Assembly (NCBI GenBank): GCA_002344215.1
Contig: DDSV01000032.1
Coordinates: 1 to 64,000 of the forward strand
Length of the DNA: 64,000 nucleotides
Reading direction: 5' to 3'
From: Akkermansiaceae bacterium UBA2381
GTDB taxonomy: Bacteria; Verrucomicrobiota; Verrucomicrobiia; Verrucomicrobiales; DEV007
The position numbers were made by a program, and so were the translations under genes. Below, piece after piece: positions 48,184 through 58,700 of the stretch. Position 1 is the stretch's first letter; each line of letters begins with the position of its first letter. The notes beneath the pieces are model-generated. The model saw only the letters and a program-made list of their open reading frames with translations, was not told the DNA's origin and did not search any database.

Positions 48184-49199
48184 GTGTCAGAATAGGCATT
48201 AATGGATTCGGTCGTATGGGCCGCCTCGGATTTCGATCCGGATGGGGCCGGGAGGGAATCGAAATTGTTCACGTCAACGAAGTGAAAGGCGGGGCCGGGC
48301 TCGCCGCGCACCTTCTTGAGTTCGACAGTGTGCATGGTCGATGGGATCGAGGGATCGTTTCGGGCGATGATCATTTTGTTGTCGAAGGAAAGCGAATCGG
48401 ATTCAGCGCTCATCGCGACCCGGACCGGATCGATTGGGCCGGCGCGGGAGTCGATGTCGTGATTGAAAGTTCCGGGCAGTTCCGGACTCCGGAGTCGATT
48501 CAGGGCCATTTTGATCGCGGCGCAAAAAAGGTTGTGGTGGCTGCTCCGGTGAATGAAGGGGCGCTCAACGTCGTGATGGGATGCAACGATCATCTCTACG
48601 ACCCGGCCAATCATCACCTCGTCACGGCAGCCTCCTGCACCACGAACTGTCTTGCACCCGTCGTGAAGGTGATTCACGAACAGATCGGAATTGTTCACGG
48701 GATGATCACGACGATACACGATGTGACGAATACCCAGGTTATTGTCGATGCCCCTCACAAGGACTTTCGACGGGCGCGTTCGGCGCTGAACTCTCTCATC
48801 CCGACCTCGACAGGATCGGCAACAGCGATCACGATGATCTACCCTGAGTTGAAAGGAAAACTCAACGGAGTCGCCGTCCGGGTTCCGCTGCTCAACGCAT
48901 CGCTGACCGATTGCGTTTTCGAAGTCGCCCGTGCCACCTCCGTCGACGAAGTGAATGGCTTCCTCCGAGAGGCTGCGGGCGGGGGACTGGCCGGTATTCT
49001 GGGATTTGAGGAGCGACCGCTTGTCTCTGCCGATTACCTCAATGATCCGAGATCCGGTATCGTCGACGGGCTCTCCACGATGGTGGTTGACGGGACGCAG
49101 GTGAAGCTGCTCGTCTGGTACGACAACGAGTGGGGCTACGCGAACCGTCTCATGGATCTCGCCGCCAAGGTGGCCTCAACCTTGACGGGGCGGGGATGA
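48180..49199 (+). CDS. gapdh: Glyceraldehyde-3-phosphate dehydrogenase of the ArsJ arsenate pathway
   Basis: The 339-residue dehydrogenase has an N-terminal Rossmann motif NGFGRMGR and the catalytic Cys153 in [10 protein letters not shown], with [11 protein letters not shown] near the end. Within an ars operon it acts on arsenate and glyceraldehyde 3-phosphate, giving unstable 1-arseno-3-phosphoglycerate. The gene sits between arsC and arsJ with ATGA overlaps on both sides (48180 and 49196), which strongly supports this specialised role rather than glycolysis. Confidence 0.92.
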   Translation: MSVRIGINGFGRMGRLGFRSGWGREGIEIVHVNEVKGGAGLAAHLLEFDSVHGRWDRGIVSGDDHFVVEGKRIGFSAHRDPDRIDWAGAGVDVVIESSGQFRTPESIQGHFDRGAKKVVVAAPVNEGALNVVMGCNDHLYDPANHHLVTAASCTTNCLAPVVKVIHEQIGIVHGMITTIHDVTNTQVIVDAPHKDFRRARSALNSLIPTSTGSATAITMIYPELKGKLNGVAVRVPLLNASLTDCVFEVARATSVDEVNGFLREAAGGGLAGILGFEERPLVSADYLNDPRSGIVDGLSTMVVDGTQVKLLVWYDNEWGYANRLMDLAAKVASTLTGRG

Positions 49200-50434
49200 A
49201 TCTGCGCGACTACAGCCTCGTCACCGCTGCCTACTGGGGCTTTACGATTACGGATGGCGCCCTGCGAATGCTGGTGCTGCTGCACTTTCATAAACTCGGG
49301 TATTCGCCGGTTCAGATCGCCTTTCTATTTCTCCTCTACGAGTTCTTCGGGATTCTCACCAATCTTTTCGGGGGCTGGATCGGGTCCCGGGTCGGACTGA
49401 AAACGACACTCTTCGCAGGACTGGCTCTGCAAATTGTCGCTCTCGTGATGCTTTCCTTTCTTGACCCCGGGTGGACCGCCGCGCTCTCGGTTGGCTTTGT
49501 GATGGGCTCACAGGCTCTTTCCGGAATCGCGAAGGATCTCACCAAGATGAGCTCAAAAAGTGCGGTCAAGATCCTCGTGCCCTCGAAGGAGGAATCGGCT
49601 CACTCCGAACGGCTTCTTTTCAAATTCGTCGCCATCCTCACCGGCTCGAAGAATGCGCTCAAGGGGGCTGGATTCTTCCTGGGAGCGGTTCTCCTGAGTT
49701 GGATCGGTTTTGTCTATGCGCTCCAGGCGATGGCGGCGGTCCTCTTTCTTGTCCTGACCGTTTCTCTGATACTACTGAAGGGGGATATCGGTAAAACAAA
49801 GGAAAAGGTTCGCTTTCGTGCCTTGTTTTCCAAATCCCGCGAGATCAATTTTCTCTCGGCGGCACGACTATTCCTTTTTGGATCCCGCGACATCTGGTTT
49901 GTGGTCGGGTTGCCTCTCTTCCTGACGGAGGTCTTTGACTGGAGTTTCTGGCAAACCGGGGGGTTCCTCTCGCTCTGGGTGATTGGTTACGGGGCGGTGC
50001 AGGCGTCCGCGCCGCTGCTGGTGAAACGCAGGGATCAAAGCGGGATATCAGCCGGGGTGAAAGACGCCCTCGTTTGGGGCATCGCCCTGATCGTCGTGAC
50101 AGTGGCTATAGCCGCGGCGGTGCAGTTTGATTTTTATCCTAAAACCGCGGTTGTCGGAGGACTCGCGCTCTTCGGACTGGTTTTTGCGGTAAATTCGGCA
50201 GTGCATTCCTACCTCGTTCTTGCTTTTACCGACGTGGACAAAGTCGCGCTCAATGTCGGATTTTACTATATGGCCAACGCTTGCGGGAGGTTGGTCGGGA
50301 CTCTCCTTTCCGGGGTCGTTTACCTCAGTTGGGGACTTTCCGGATGCCTTTGGGCGAGCGGAGTCTTTGTGGTCCTTGCCGTGGTCCTGATTCTCCCTCT
50401 CGCCCGGCAAGACGACCAAACCGGGGGAGATTGA
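49196..50434 (+). CDS. arsJ: Organoarsenical efflux MFS permease ArsJ
   Basis: The 412-residue membrane protein has about 11-12 hydrophobic segments. It matches ArsJ in its start ([20 protein letters not shown]) and in the region [17 protein letters not shown]. It exports 1-arseno-3-phosphoglycerate made by the preceding GAPDH; the product hydrolyses outside to arsenate. Its ATG overlaps the gapdh stop (ATGA). With arsC present, arsenate can be handled by reduction as well, but no ArsB/Acr3 arsenite pump is in the window. Confidence 0.92.
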   Translation: MNLRDYSLVTAAYWGFTITDGALRMLVLLHFHKLGYSPVQIAFLFLLYEFFGILTNLFGGWIGSRVGLKTTLFAGLALQIVALVMLSFLDPGWTAALSVGFVMGSQALSGIAKDLTKMSSKSAVKILVPSKEESAHSERLLFKFVAILTGSKNALKGAGFFLGAVLLSWIGFVYALQAMAAVLFLVLTVSLILLKGDIGKTKEKVRFRALFSKSREINFLSAARLFLFGSRDIWFVVGLPLFLTEVFDWSFWQTGGFLSLWVIGYGAVQASAPLLVKRRDQSGISAGVKDALVWGIALIVVTVAIAAAVQFDFYPKTAVVGGLALFGLVFAVNSAVHSYLVLAFTDVDKVALNVGFYYMANACGRLVGTLLSGVVYLSWGLSGCLWASGVFVVLAVVLILPLARQDDQTGGD

Positions 50435-50602
50435 CCCCGGAAAGCAATCTTAAGCGGGTAAATCCCATATCATACTTGCTTTTATAGTGAGTTTAAGGTT
50501 CAATTCGCATTCCCGCGATTGGCAGGGCGTGGCGGAAGATTCTACACGCGTTGCTGGTTGCCTCATTTTAAAAGCCCCCCCTGCGCTCAACCCGCGTCTA
50601 CT

Positions 50603-52405
50603 ATGATTCTGAAAACCTGTTTTCTCGTTGCCGCTGCGGCGGCTTTAGGCCTCGACACCAAGGAGTGGACCAAACCCAGTGACGAAGTGGTCGCTCAGGT
50701 TCAGGCGATGGAGGAGGCCATCTCCGCCATGGCCAAGGGCGAAGCTCCGAAAGTTCCTCTCCAGGAGTCGGTCGATAAGATTCGTGAACTGGCCGACAAG
50801 GGCAATGACAAGGATGCCCAGTTTTCGATGGGAGTTCTCATTCAACAGAGCAATGCTCAGAATGCACTCGCCGAAGCGCTCGCTTATTATAAGAAAGCCG
50901 CCGATCAGGGGCATCTTCAGGCGATGAACAACTACGGCTTCATTATCGCCGGATCCGGTCAGGATGTTGCCAAGACTCAGGAAGGGATTGGATTCATCCG
51001 CAAAGCGGCCGAGGGCGGACTTAACGCTGCTCGTCGCAATATGGCCTCCATCCACCTTAACGGCCTCGCCGGAGAACCCCGCGATCCTGATGCGGCGCTG
51101 AAACTCCTCGAACAGGCGGCAGCCGAAGGTGACAACCAGGCCCAGTTCGAACTGGCACAGTTTTTCCTGGAGCTGGGCGGACCTGAGCGCGTCGACGACG
51201 ATAAAGCGTGGGATTGGCTCAACAAGGCGGCCGACGCGGGAAACCCGAACGCTCTCGCGACGCTTGGTTCCGTCCTTTTTGACGGTAAAACCTTCGGAGC
51301 ACGGAAGATCGAGCCCGATCCGGCCAAGGCTGTAGAGAAGTTCACCAAGCTGGCTGACCAGAACGTGCCTGCAGGCCTTCGCACCATGGGCGAACTCCAC
51401 GCATCCGGTCTTGCAGGCGTTCCAAAAGATTTTACCAAGGCTCTGGATTACTTCACCCGCGCCGCTCAGGGGAATGACGCTGCCGCCCAGGTCATTCTTG
51501 GCGGATACTATGACAAGGGGGTCGATCTTGATCCCGCCGATGGTAAAGTCGAAGTTGCTCCGAACGCCGCAGGTGCCCTGGAGCTGTATCGTCTTGCCGC
51601 CCGGAATAATGTTCCGCTCGCTCTCTATAATGTCGGTGTTTTCTACGAAGAGGGGCGCACCCTCGACCAGGATCCAACCAAGGCTTTCGCCAACTATCTC
51701 CAGGCTGCCGGGGGCGGTTTTGCTCCTGCCATGCAGAAGGTCGGAGTCTACTATCTGAACGGTGCCGGAACCCTCAAGGATCCGATCGCTGCAAGCGGAT
51801 GGTTTTCCCGTGCTGCTGCAGCGGGTCTTCCGGAAGGTCTTCTTAGTCTTGGCGTAATGGCCGAATCGGGCATGGTCCCGGTAGGTGCTGAAAGCACACC
51901 GGCGAAGGCCGCTGCCGAAGCTTACACGCAGGTGATCCAGGCGCCGCAGGTCGCTGAGGCGACTCGCTTTGAAGCCCTTCTCCGGCTCGGCGGGCTCCAC
52001 TTCCGCGGTGCCCTTGTTGCGGCAGGGGCGGCTCCTGCCCCCGATTATGAGTCAGCCTACCGATATTTCAAACAAGCCTCAATCCTCGCTCCCGCCAATG
52101 AACTCGCGGCAGCGACCCTGAAAGAGGCGGCGGCCAAACTCACTCCTGAGCAGATCAAGAAACTCGATGAGGCTGTCGCTCAAACAGCTGCTGCCCAGCC
52201 TGCCCCTGCAGCGACACCGGCCGCAGATGCTCCAGCTTCAACCCGCCCGGCCCCCCGGGCTCAGCCCACTGAGCCCGGTGCCTCCGCAACACCGCCGGCA
52301 GAGACCCCGGCTGCCATGCCGGCAGCTGCGGCCGCCACGACGACCCCGGCAGCGACTGATCCGGAGAAGAAACCCGGATTCAGACTGCCCCTTTTCGGAC
52401 GTTAG
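50603..52405 (+). CDS. Secreted Sel1-like repeat protein with Pro/Ala-rich tail
   Basis: The ATG at 50603 opens a signal peptide (MILKTCFLVAAAAALG); 50519 would add 28 unlikely residues. The 600-residue protein has about nine Sel1/TPR-like repeats between residues 60 and 470 (such as ALAYYKKAADQGHLQAMNNYG and LKLLEQAAAEGDNQAQFELAQ), which form a helical solenoid for protein binding. Residues about 520-590 are Ala/Pro/Thr-rich and probably flexible. The last residues are basic and aromatic (KKPGFRLPLFGR). It lies just before the giant autotransporter-repeat gene and ends with a strong terminator. A periplasmic scaffold is likely; the partner is unknown. Confidence 0.85.
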   Translation: MILKTCFLVAAAAALGLDTKEWTKPSDEVVAQVQAMEEAISAMAKGEAPKVPLQESVDKIRELADKGNDKDAQFSMGVLIQQSNAQNALAEALAYYKKAADQGHLQAMNNYGFIIAGSGQDVAKTQEGIGFIRKAAEGGLNAARRNMASIHLNGLAGEPRDPDAALKLLEQAAAEGDNQAQFELAQFFLELGGPERVDDDKAWDWLNKAADAGNPNALATLGSVLFDGKTFGARKIEPDPAKAVEKFTKLADQNVPAGLRTMGELHASGLAGVPKDFTKALDYFTRAAQGNDAAAQVILGGYYDKGVDLDPADGKVEVAPNAAGALELYRLAARNNVPLALYNVGVFYEEGRTLDQDPTKAFANYLQAAGGGFAPAMQKVGVYYLNGAGTLKDPIAASGWFSRAAAAGLPEGLLSLGVMAESGMVPVGAESTPAKAAAEAYTQVIQAPQVAEATRFEALLRLGGLHFRGALVAAGAAPAPDYESAYRYFKQASILAPANELAAATLKEAAAKLTPEQIKKLDEAVAQTAAAQPAPAATPAADAPASTRPAPRAQPTEPGASATPPAETPAAMPAAAAATTTPAATDPEKKPGFRLPLFGR

Positions 52406-52433
52406 GGTTTGGCGCTAATATCCGTTATTGATC

Positions 52434-52464
52434 GGGGCAGGCTTCGGCCTGCCTCTTTTGTTTT
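52434..52464 (+). terminator. Intrinsic terminator after the Sel1-repeat gene
   Basis: The stem GGCAGGC/GCCTGCC with a TTCG tetraloop (52436-52453, extendable by two more pairs) is followed by TCTTTTGTTTT. It lies 29-59 bases after the stop codon and separates the Sel1 gene from the giant gene downstream. Confidence 0.9.
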
Positions 52465-52545
52465 GTCCGGCTAATTGGGTAAGCGGGTCTCCCCTTGGAG
52501 CGTTTCCTTGTCCTGTTCCGCAAAGGGCCTGGGGAGCGGTCCGAC

Positions 52546-52569
52546 TCTTTTCTCAAGTTTGAGAAAAGA
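52546..52569. promoter_or_regulatory. Perfect 24-base palindrome upstream of the giant gene
   Basis: Eleven-base arms TCTTTTCTCAA and TTGAGAAAAGA flank GT. It lies 43 bases before a candidate promoter and 170 bases before the gene start, with no T-run after it, so an operator is more likely than a terminator. The whole 334-bp gap 52406-52739 contains the terminator, this palindrome and the promoter candidate, and no gene. Confidence 0.5.
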
Positions 52570-52612
52570 AATCTCATCCCTTTTCACGGAAGCGGCATTT
52601 CACAGATCCCCC

Positions 52613-52641
52613 TTGACCTGCAGGGGATTGCGCTACACAAT
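52613..52641 (+). promoter_or_regulatory. Candidate sigma-70 promoter of the giant gene
   Basis: TTGACC (52613-52618) and CACAAT (52636-52641) are separated by 17 bases. Transcription would begin about 90 bases before the ATG at 52740. The -35 box is strong and the -10 box is weak (four of six). Confidence 0.4.
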
Positions 52642-52739
52642 CGTGCGAATTGAAGCGCTTTGCACGAACATGCGAATCTAATTTTTGCTACAATTCCGAC
52701 TTTGTTGGTCTTTGGGCTTCTTGATCGTTCCCTCTCGTC

Positions 52740-55700
52740 ATGAGCCGTCGCCGCAAGATAAACGAAGGGCTTCAAGCTAATTTTCCAAGAAACCCAAACG
52801 TTGAAATGATGCATATTTGCTTTTGGAAATCGTTCTGGTTGTCACGCAAGGCGGTGACTCCGGCGATGACTTTTCTTGCCATGCTTTCATGGCAGGCAAC
52901 TCCGGCCGGTCATGCAGCGGAGGTTGATTGGGGAGTATCGCAGTCGGGATTGCCGGGTACCTATTCCTGGCAGCACCTTTACAACTGGAATGCTGACGGG
53001 CTCCATCAGACCTCTGCGGCCATTCCGAATGCGATCGGTGATATTGCCACCCTCAACCTCCTGAATCTGCTGGGGAACCAGACGATCAACTTGAACGGCG
53101 CGGTCACGTTGGGGACATTGAATCTCGGAGATGCAACGGGACAGCAAAGTTATACGATCGCTCCGGGAGCGGGGGGCAGTCTTATTCTCAACAATGGCGG
53201 CACGGCGGCAATCAACAAATCGGGAATCGGGTCCGATGTCATTTCTTCCAATGTCACTCTGACAAGTCCTGTCATCATAGATGTGGCTGATGGTCGACTG
53301 ACCCTCTCCGGACTGTTGTCCGGGGCGGGAGGAATCACCAAGAATGGCACGGGAACGCTTATTCTGGCGGGCGGCGCGTCGAACACCTACACCGGAGTGA
53401 CGACCCTGAACAACGGTATCACTCTGGCGCTGATGCAGGGGAATGGGCTGAATGCTCTAGGGACAACGGCGGCGGGTCAACATACCATCATTAACAGCGG
53501 GGCTACTTTTGCGACGGCGAATGACCTGGATAATCCGGGGGTGGGAGTTCAGACCATGGGTGGATACGCAAACAACGAAATCTTCGTCATTAACGGTGAC
53601 GGTTACCTCGGACAGGGGGCCATACGCAAGATGATGGGGCGCGAGCAGGATACCCTTGGTGGGGCGATCACAATGGGTAGCGCCGCTCGGATTCAGGGAG
53701 ACTTCAGCACTCTGAGTCTCTCCGGAACTTTCAATGTGTCACACGTGCTTACGGCTTCCGGAGCATCGGGTTTTGTCTCCCTTGGTGGAGTCGTCTCCGG
53801 TTCGGCGGACATTATTCATTACGGAATCTCGGGATTCCGGATGCAAAACAATGGCAATACCTACTCAGGAACGCTCACCTCGAATCTCGGCGAGATCCGT
53901 GCTGACACAGGCGATACCACCACTGGAGTAAACCCCTACTCAAACCTCTCCGCCCTGAATCTGCGCAATTCCGCTTTGCGCCTGGTTTTCGCGCAGGCAG
54001 CTGGCACGGCACCGAACGTCGCCAATAACCGCTTTTCCACTACTGCGCCCATATCGATGCGCTCCAGCTTGATCAATCTGGAAAACTCGGGCTTCACCGC
54101 CGGGGGCAGCCTTATCACCTACGATGCGGCTCAGGCCTTCGGTGTCACCACCCTCGAAAGCGGTGGCAACAAGATCTACTTCCGCTCCGCTGCCTTGGCC
54201 TCGGGTTCGGTCACGATGACTTTTGCCGATCTCATCAAGCCGAATCCTGGCACCACGCTGGAATTCCAGATCGACTCTCTCACCGCGGGAGAGTTGGGAA
54301 CCAGCACGAAACACCGAATCATCAACTCCGCCCTCGAAGCCGGTCCAACAACCGTCCCGTTCCTTGGCGGTTGGGCATATTACGACCGTGAATTCCTGAA
54401 ATATGTCCCCGTCGCCAGCGGCGGTAATGGCTATCGTAAGCTCGAAAACGCTGACCAGGCCATCGACACCGCTGAGGGCACCTGGGCCAGTGGTCAAAAC
54501 ATCCGGGTAACCTCAGCCAACCGGGTCCTGGCGCTCAACACCAGTATCAACTCTCTTAACATCCGCAGCACCACGGCACGCACCCTATCCGGGAGTCCGG
54601 GAACCACCCTGGTGATCGAGTCCGGTGGCATCATCACCAGCGATGCGACGCATACAATTTCGGTGCCCTTCCTTACCGCCGGAGCGGCGGGTGGGTATCA
54701 ACTCTACGATATCGCCTGGAACAGCAATAATATCCGCTCGTCCATCATCAATAACGCCGGCAATGCCGTCTCCTTTATCAAGGCGGGTGCCAACACAACC
54801 TCGTTCTTCTCCAATAATACGTACACCGGCACCACCTACCTCGTCGAAGGTATGTTCCGGGATATCATCGGTGCACGGAATATTTCCGCTCTGGGCTCAG
54901 GCAACCTCAATATGTCCGGTGATGCGGATTCTCAGGCTGCGTACGAGACGGATCGGGACTTCACCCGGGCGCTGGGAACAGGATCCGGTCAGGTGCAATT
55001 GACCGGCGGGGGTGGTTTTGGAGGTGGGAGCGTGGGCTTTTCCGCCTTTGGAGCACCGGTTGATGTGAATTTTGGCGGGGCGGGAGCGACCGTAATCTGG
55101 GGAAGCGCCACGTTTAATCCGGGGATCTTCACCCTGAATGGTGGCAACGCCACGCATGTGGTGACCATGGTCAACCGTATCGATCTCGGCGGTGAGCAGC
55201 GTTACATCCGCCTCGATGGCAGCGCCTCCGGCGGAAGCCGGGCGGTCCTGGGCACTATCAGCGGTGACCTCATCAATGGAGGTGTCGTGAAGCGCGGCGG
55301 AGGTGTCCTCTACTTTGACACCGCAAAAACGTACACCGGATCGACAATACTTTCGGAAGGTGAACTCTGGCTGCGAGGCACCGGCACCGCAGGTGCGAAT
55401 GTGACCGGGAACGACATTTTCATCAACGCCGGAGCGAGGCTCATCATCAATGGTCCGGACAATATTGGCAGCCGCCAGATGATTTCCCTTCAGAATAACA
55501 ATGATGATACACCCGCCGCGATCGCTTTCGGAGCAGGGTATGGAACCGGCAGCGACATCCGCTTCCGCAGTTATATCAACGCGAACAACTCAAGTGTGCC
55601 GCAGACCGGTCCATACGACATCGTCATCGCCAACCAGCAGACAGGCACGGATATAAGACGAAGTAATCGCGTCGCCATCCAGTTGAGCGGCATCCACGAT

Positions 55701-58700
55701 TTTCAGAATGATGTGATCGGCCAGATTAAGACCGTTGCGCCGGATGTTCAGGCCTGGTTCGGTGCGGACACGCGAAATGGCACCTACACGGGCAGCACCC
55801 TGACGGCGACCGGACGAACCAAAACGGGAACCGTCAGCAGCATTCAGGCCTTCCGGCTAGGCTCCGGTGGCGGCACCCTCATCATCGCCAATGAAAACGT
55901 CCTGTCCGGTGCTTTTCCGTTGATCGTGGGGGCCGAGGATCAGAATGGCCGCACCAACATCGGCGGTGTTGTCTATCTGCCCAAGGCCCAGGACTATACC
56001 GGCACCCGAACCGAAACGATCGGTACCAGCGTGACCTACGGAACGATGGTCGGTGCTGGAGGTATTCTCGTCTCCGGCCAGAACGGAGCGCTCAACGCGG
56101 CCAATAACACCATCCTGCTCAGAGCCGGCGAATTGCGCCTCGGGATTGATCCGACGAAGACCTTCCTTGGTGGTGTGGATCGCCAATACGACGCCCGAAA
56201 CATCGACGTTCGATCCGCGACCGGTACGCTCCGCACCGCCACTCTTTCCGGCGGCAGCAACGGCGTCCTAAAGCTGAACAATTTTCTGATGAGGATGGAC
56301 GATGGCGACCGAACCTTCCAGATGCTTTCAATCGGCACCCACCGGACCGCGACTCATTTTGACGGCACGGCGGTGCTTGAAAACGAAGGGACTGCCCGGA
56401 CGGCGAACTTCAACGTCGGCAATGACAACGACTTTCAGTCGGGCCTCGGCTTGCTGGTATTCAACACGGCGATCTCCCAGACCGGTGCGGGTGCCGTCAC
56501 TCTTCAGAAGAACAACGGAGGGGTTTTAGTCCTCAATGCGGACAACACCTATGCAGGTAACACGATCATCACCCAGGGACGGCTCGTTGCGGCGAATACA
56601 GGTGCGGCAGGCAACGCCGGATCGACCATCTCTCTCACGGCGAGTAATGATCGCCGGGCCGAGGTGGACTTCCGCCTCGATGGAACCGGACCCTTTGCTT
56701 TTGACAATGCCCTCGCCACTGCCGGGGGAAATGACGGATCGTCTCGTTACATCACCGTCGGTTCGTTGACGGGTGCGTCGTCGAACCAGGAAATCCGCAT
56801 CAACAGCCTGACCAGTAATGCAGGCGGAGCCGTGACAACCGGGAACAATGCCTCCGGGATCTGGTTCGATGGCTTCAACGGCTATCGGCTCACTGTCACC
56901 GGCACCACCACCCTGACCCGCACCCTCACTGATTTCCGCACCCGTGGTTCCCTCGTGACACTTTCCGGAGTGGTCGGCGGTGCCGGTGCCCTCAATAAAT
57001 ACGAGCAAGGCACACTCGTCCTCGGCAACAACAACACTTATGCCGGTGCCACCGCCACCTACGGAGGTTACCTTGTTCTGGGTCATGACAACGCCCTGGG
57101 CACGGCCGTCAGCGCGGTGACCTTCAACGGAGGATCCTTCAGCCAGATCCTCGCCTCGGGAACCCGCACCATTTCCCGCAGTTTCACCAACAGCGCGTCC
57201 GGCAGTACGCAGACGCTTGGTGGTCTCGATGCGGGTGCGAAGGTATTCAGTGGTGCCATTACCGCCACCCGCGCCCTGAATCTCACCGCGATCACCGGGG
57301 GCGATACCAGCTTTACCGGTACGATCAGCGGGGCGGGCGGCATTAACAAGGTGGGGAACGGGACGGTCATTCTTAACCCGACCGTCGGCACCGGAAATAC
57401 CTACACGGGGCCGACTCTCGTCAGCCAGGGGACGCTGATTGGCGAGGCCAAAGCCGCCGGCAGTCCTTTCGGGGTTAATAGCGTCTTTACCGTCTCTAAT
57501 GGAACGCTCAGACTGAACAATAACACGGGCGCCTCCAATACGACGGTCTCAACGGCAGCCCTCAACATCAATACCGGCAATGCCTCCCTCATCGTCGACG
57601 GCACCGGAGCTGGCGGCAATGCGACGACCTTCCGGTTCGGTTCGCTGGTCCGCACCAATAATGCCACCCTTACTGTCAAAGGAATCTCCACCGATATTGG
57701 TTCTGCCGGAAACGAGAAACTCTCCTTTACCGCCGCTCCGACTCTGTTGAACGGTACCATCGGAACCTGGGCGGCCGTGTTGGATTCAGCTTCCAATGCC
57801 GCTCACTATGCGGGCTTTAGCGGGGGCAATGTCGTTACCGCCACTTATGGAGGCACCGGGGATCTGGACACGGTTGCGGGTGATACCCAACTTTTCGACG
57901 CCGGGGTAACAGGAGGCATCTTGACCGCCAATCGCTCGGTCTTTGCCTTTCGTTCGAATGCCAACGTAGCCCTGGGTGGTTTCACCTTGAATCTGGGCAG
58001 CGCCAATGCCTCCACTCTGGGCCAGGCGGGGATGATTCTAAACGGAGGTGCCGACGTGAGCGGAGGAACCATCCACTTCGGAACCAATGCCCTCAGTATT
58101 TACACAGATGATTCCGCCGTTTCCACCATTAGCGCAGTACTCTCCAATTTCCGGGAAAATTCAAACAACACATTCTCTTCGGGGGACCCCGGCGTCCCCT
58201 CTGCGGCAGTGCTCATAAAATACGGGGCGGGAACGCTGGAACTCTCCGGAGCCAATACCTTCCAGGGAAATATCCAGGTGAATCAGGGGACCCTGAGCCT
58301 GATGGCGGCCAATGTCATTCCCACCTTTGCCAATCTCAGTGCCATCAACGGTTCCATCGTCACGATTCGTCCGGGGGCAACGGTGAAACTCAATGGATTC
58401 AATCAGGAGTTCGGCAACCTGAGCAGCACCTTCGTCATCAGTCCGGTTCAGAACGGCGGCGGAACTTTGGATCTGGGGACCGCCACGCTGACGGTGGGTC
58501 GTCAGTCCAGCAACCAGTCTTTCTCGGGACAGATCATCGGCGGTGCGGGATCAAAGATCGTCAAGATTGGAACCGGGCGTCTGACTCTGGACAACTGGAA
58601 TGCCACGATTCCCAATTCGTTCGAGACGGCTGATATTCTTCAGGGTGTCTTTACCTCCTTTGCCAATGATCAGTCCTGGGCTACTCCGACCGGCTTTGCC

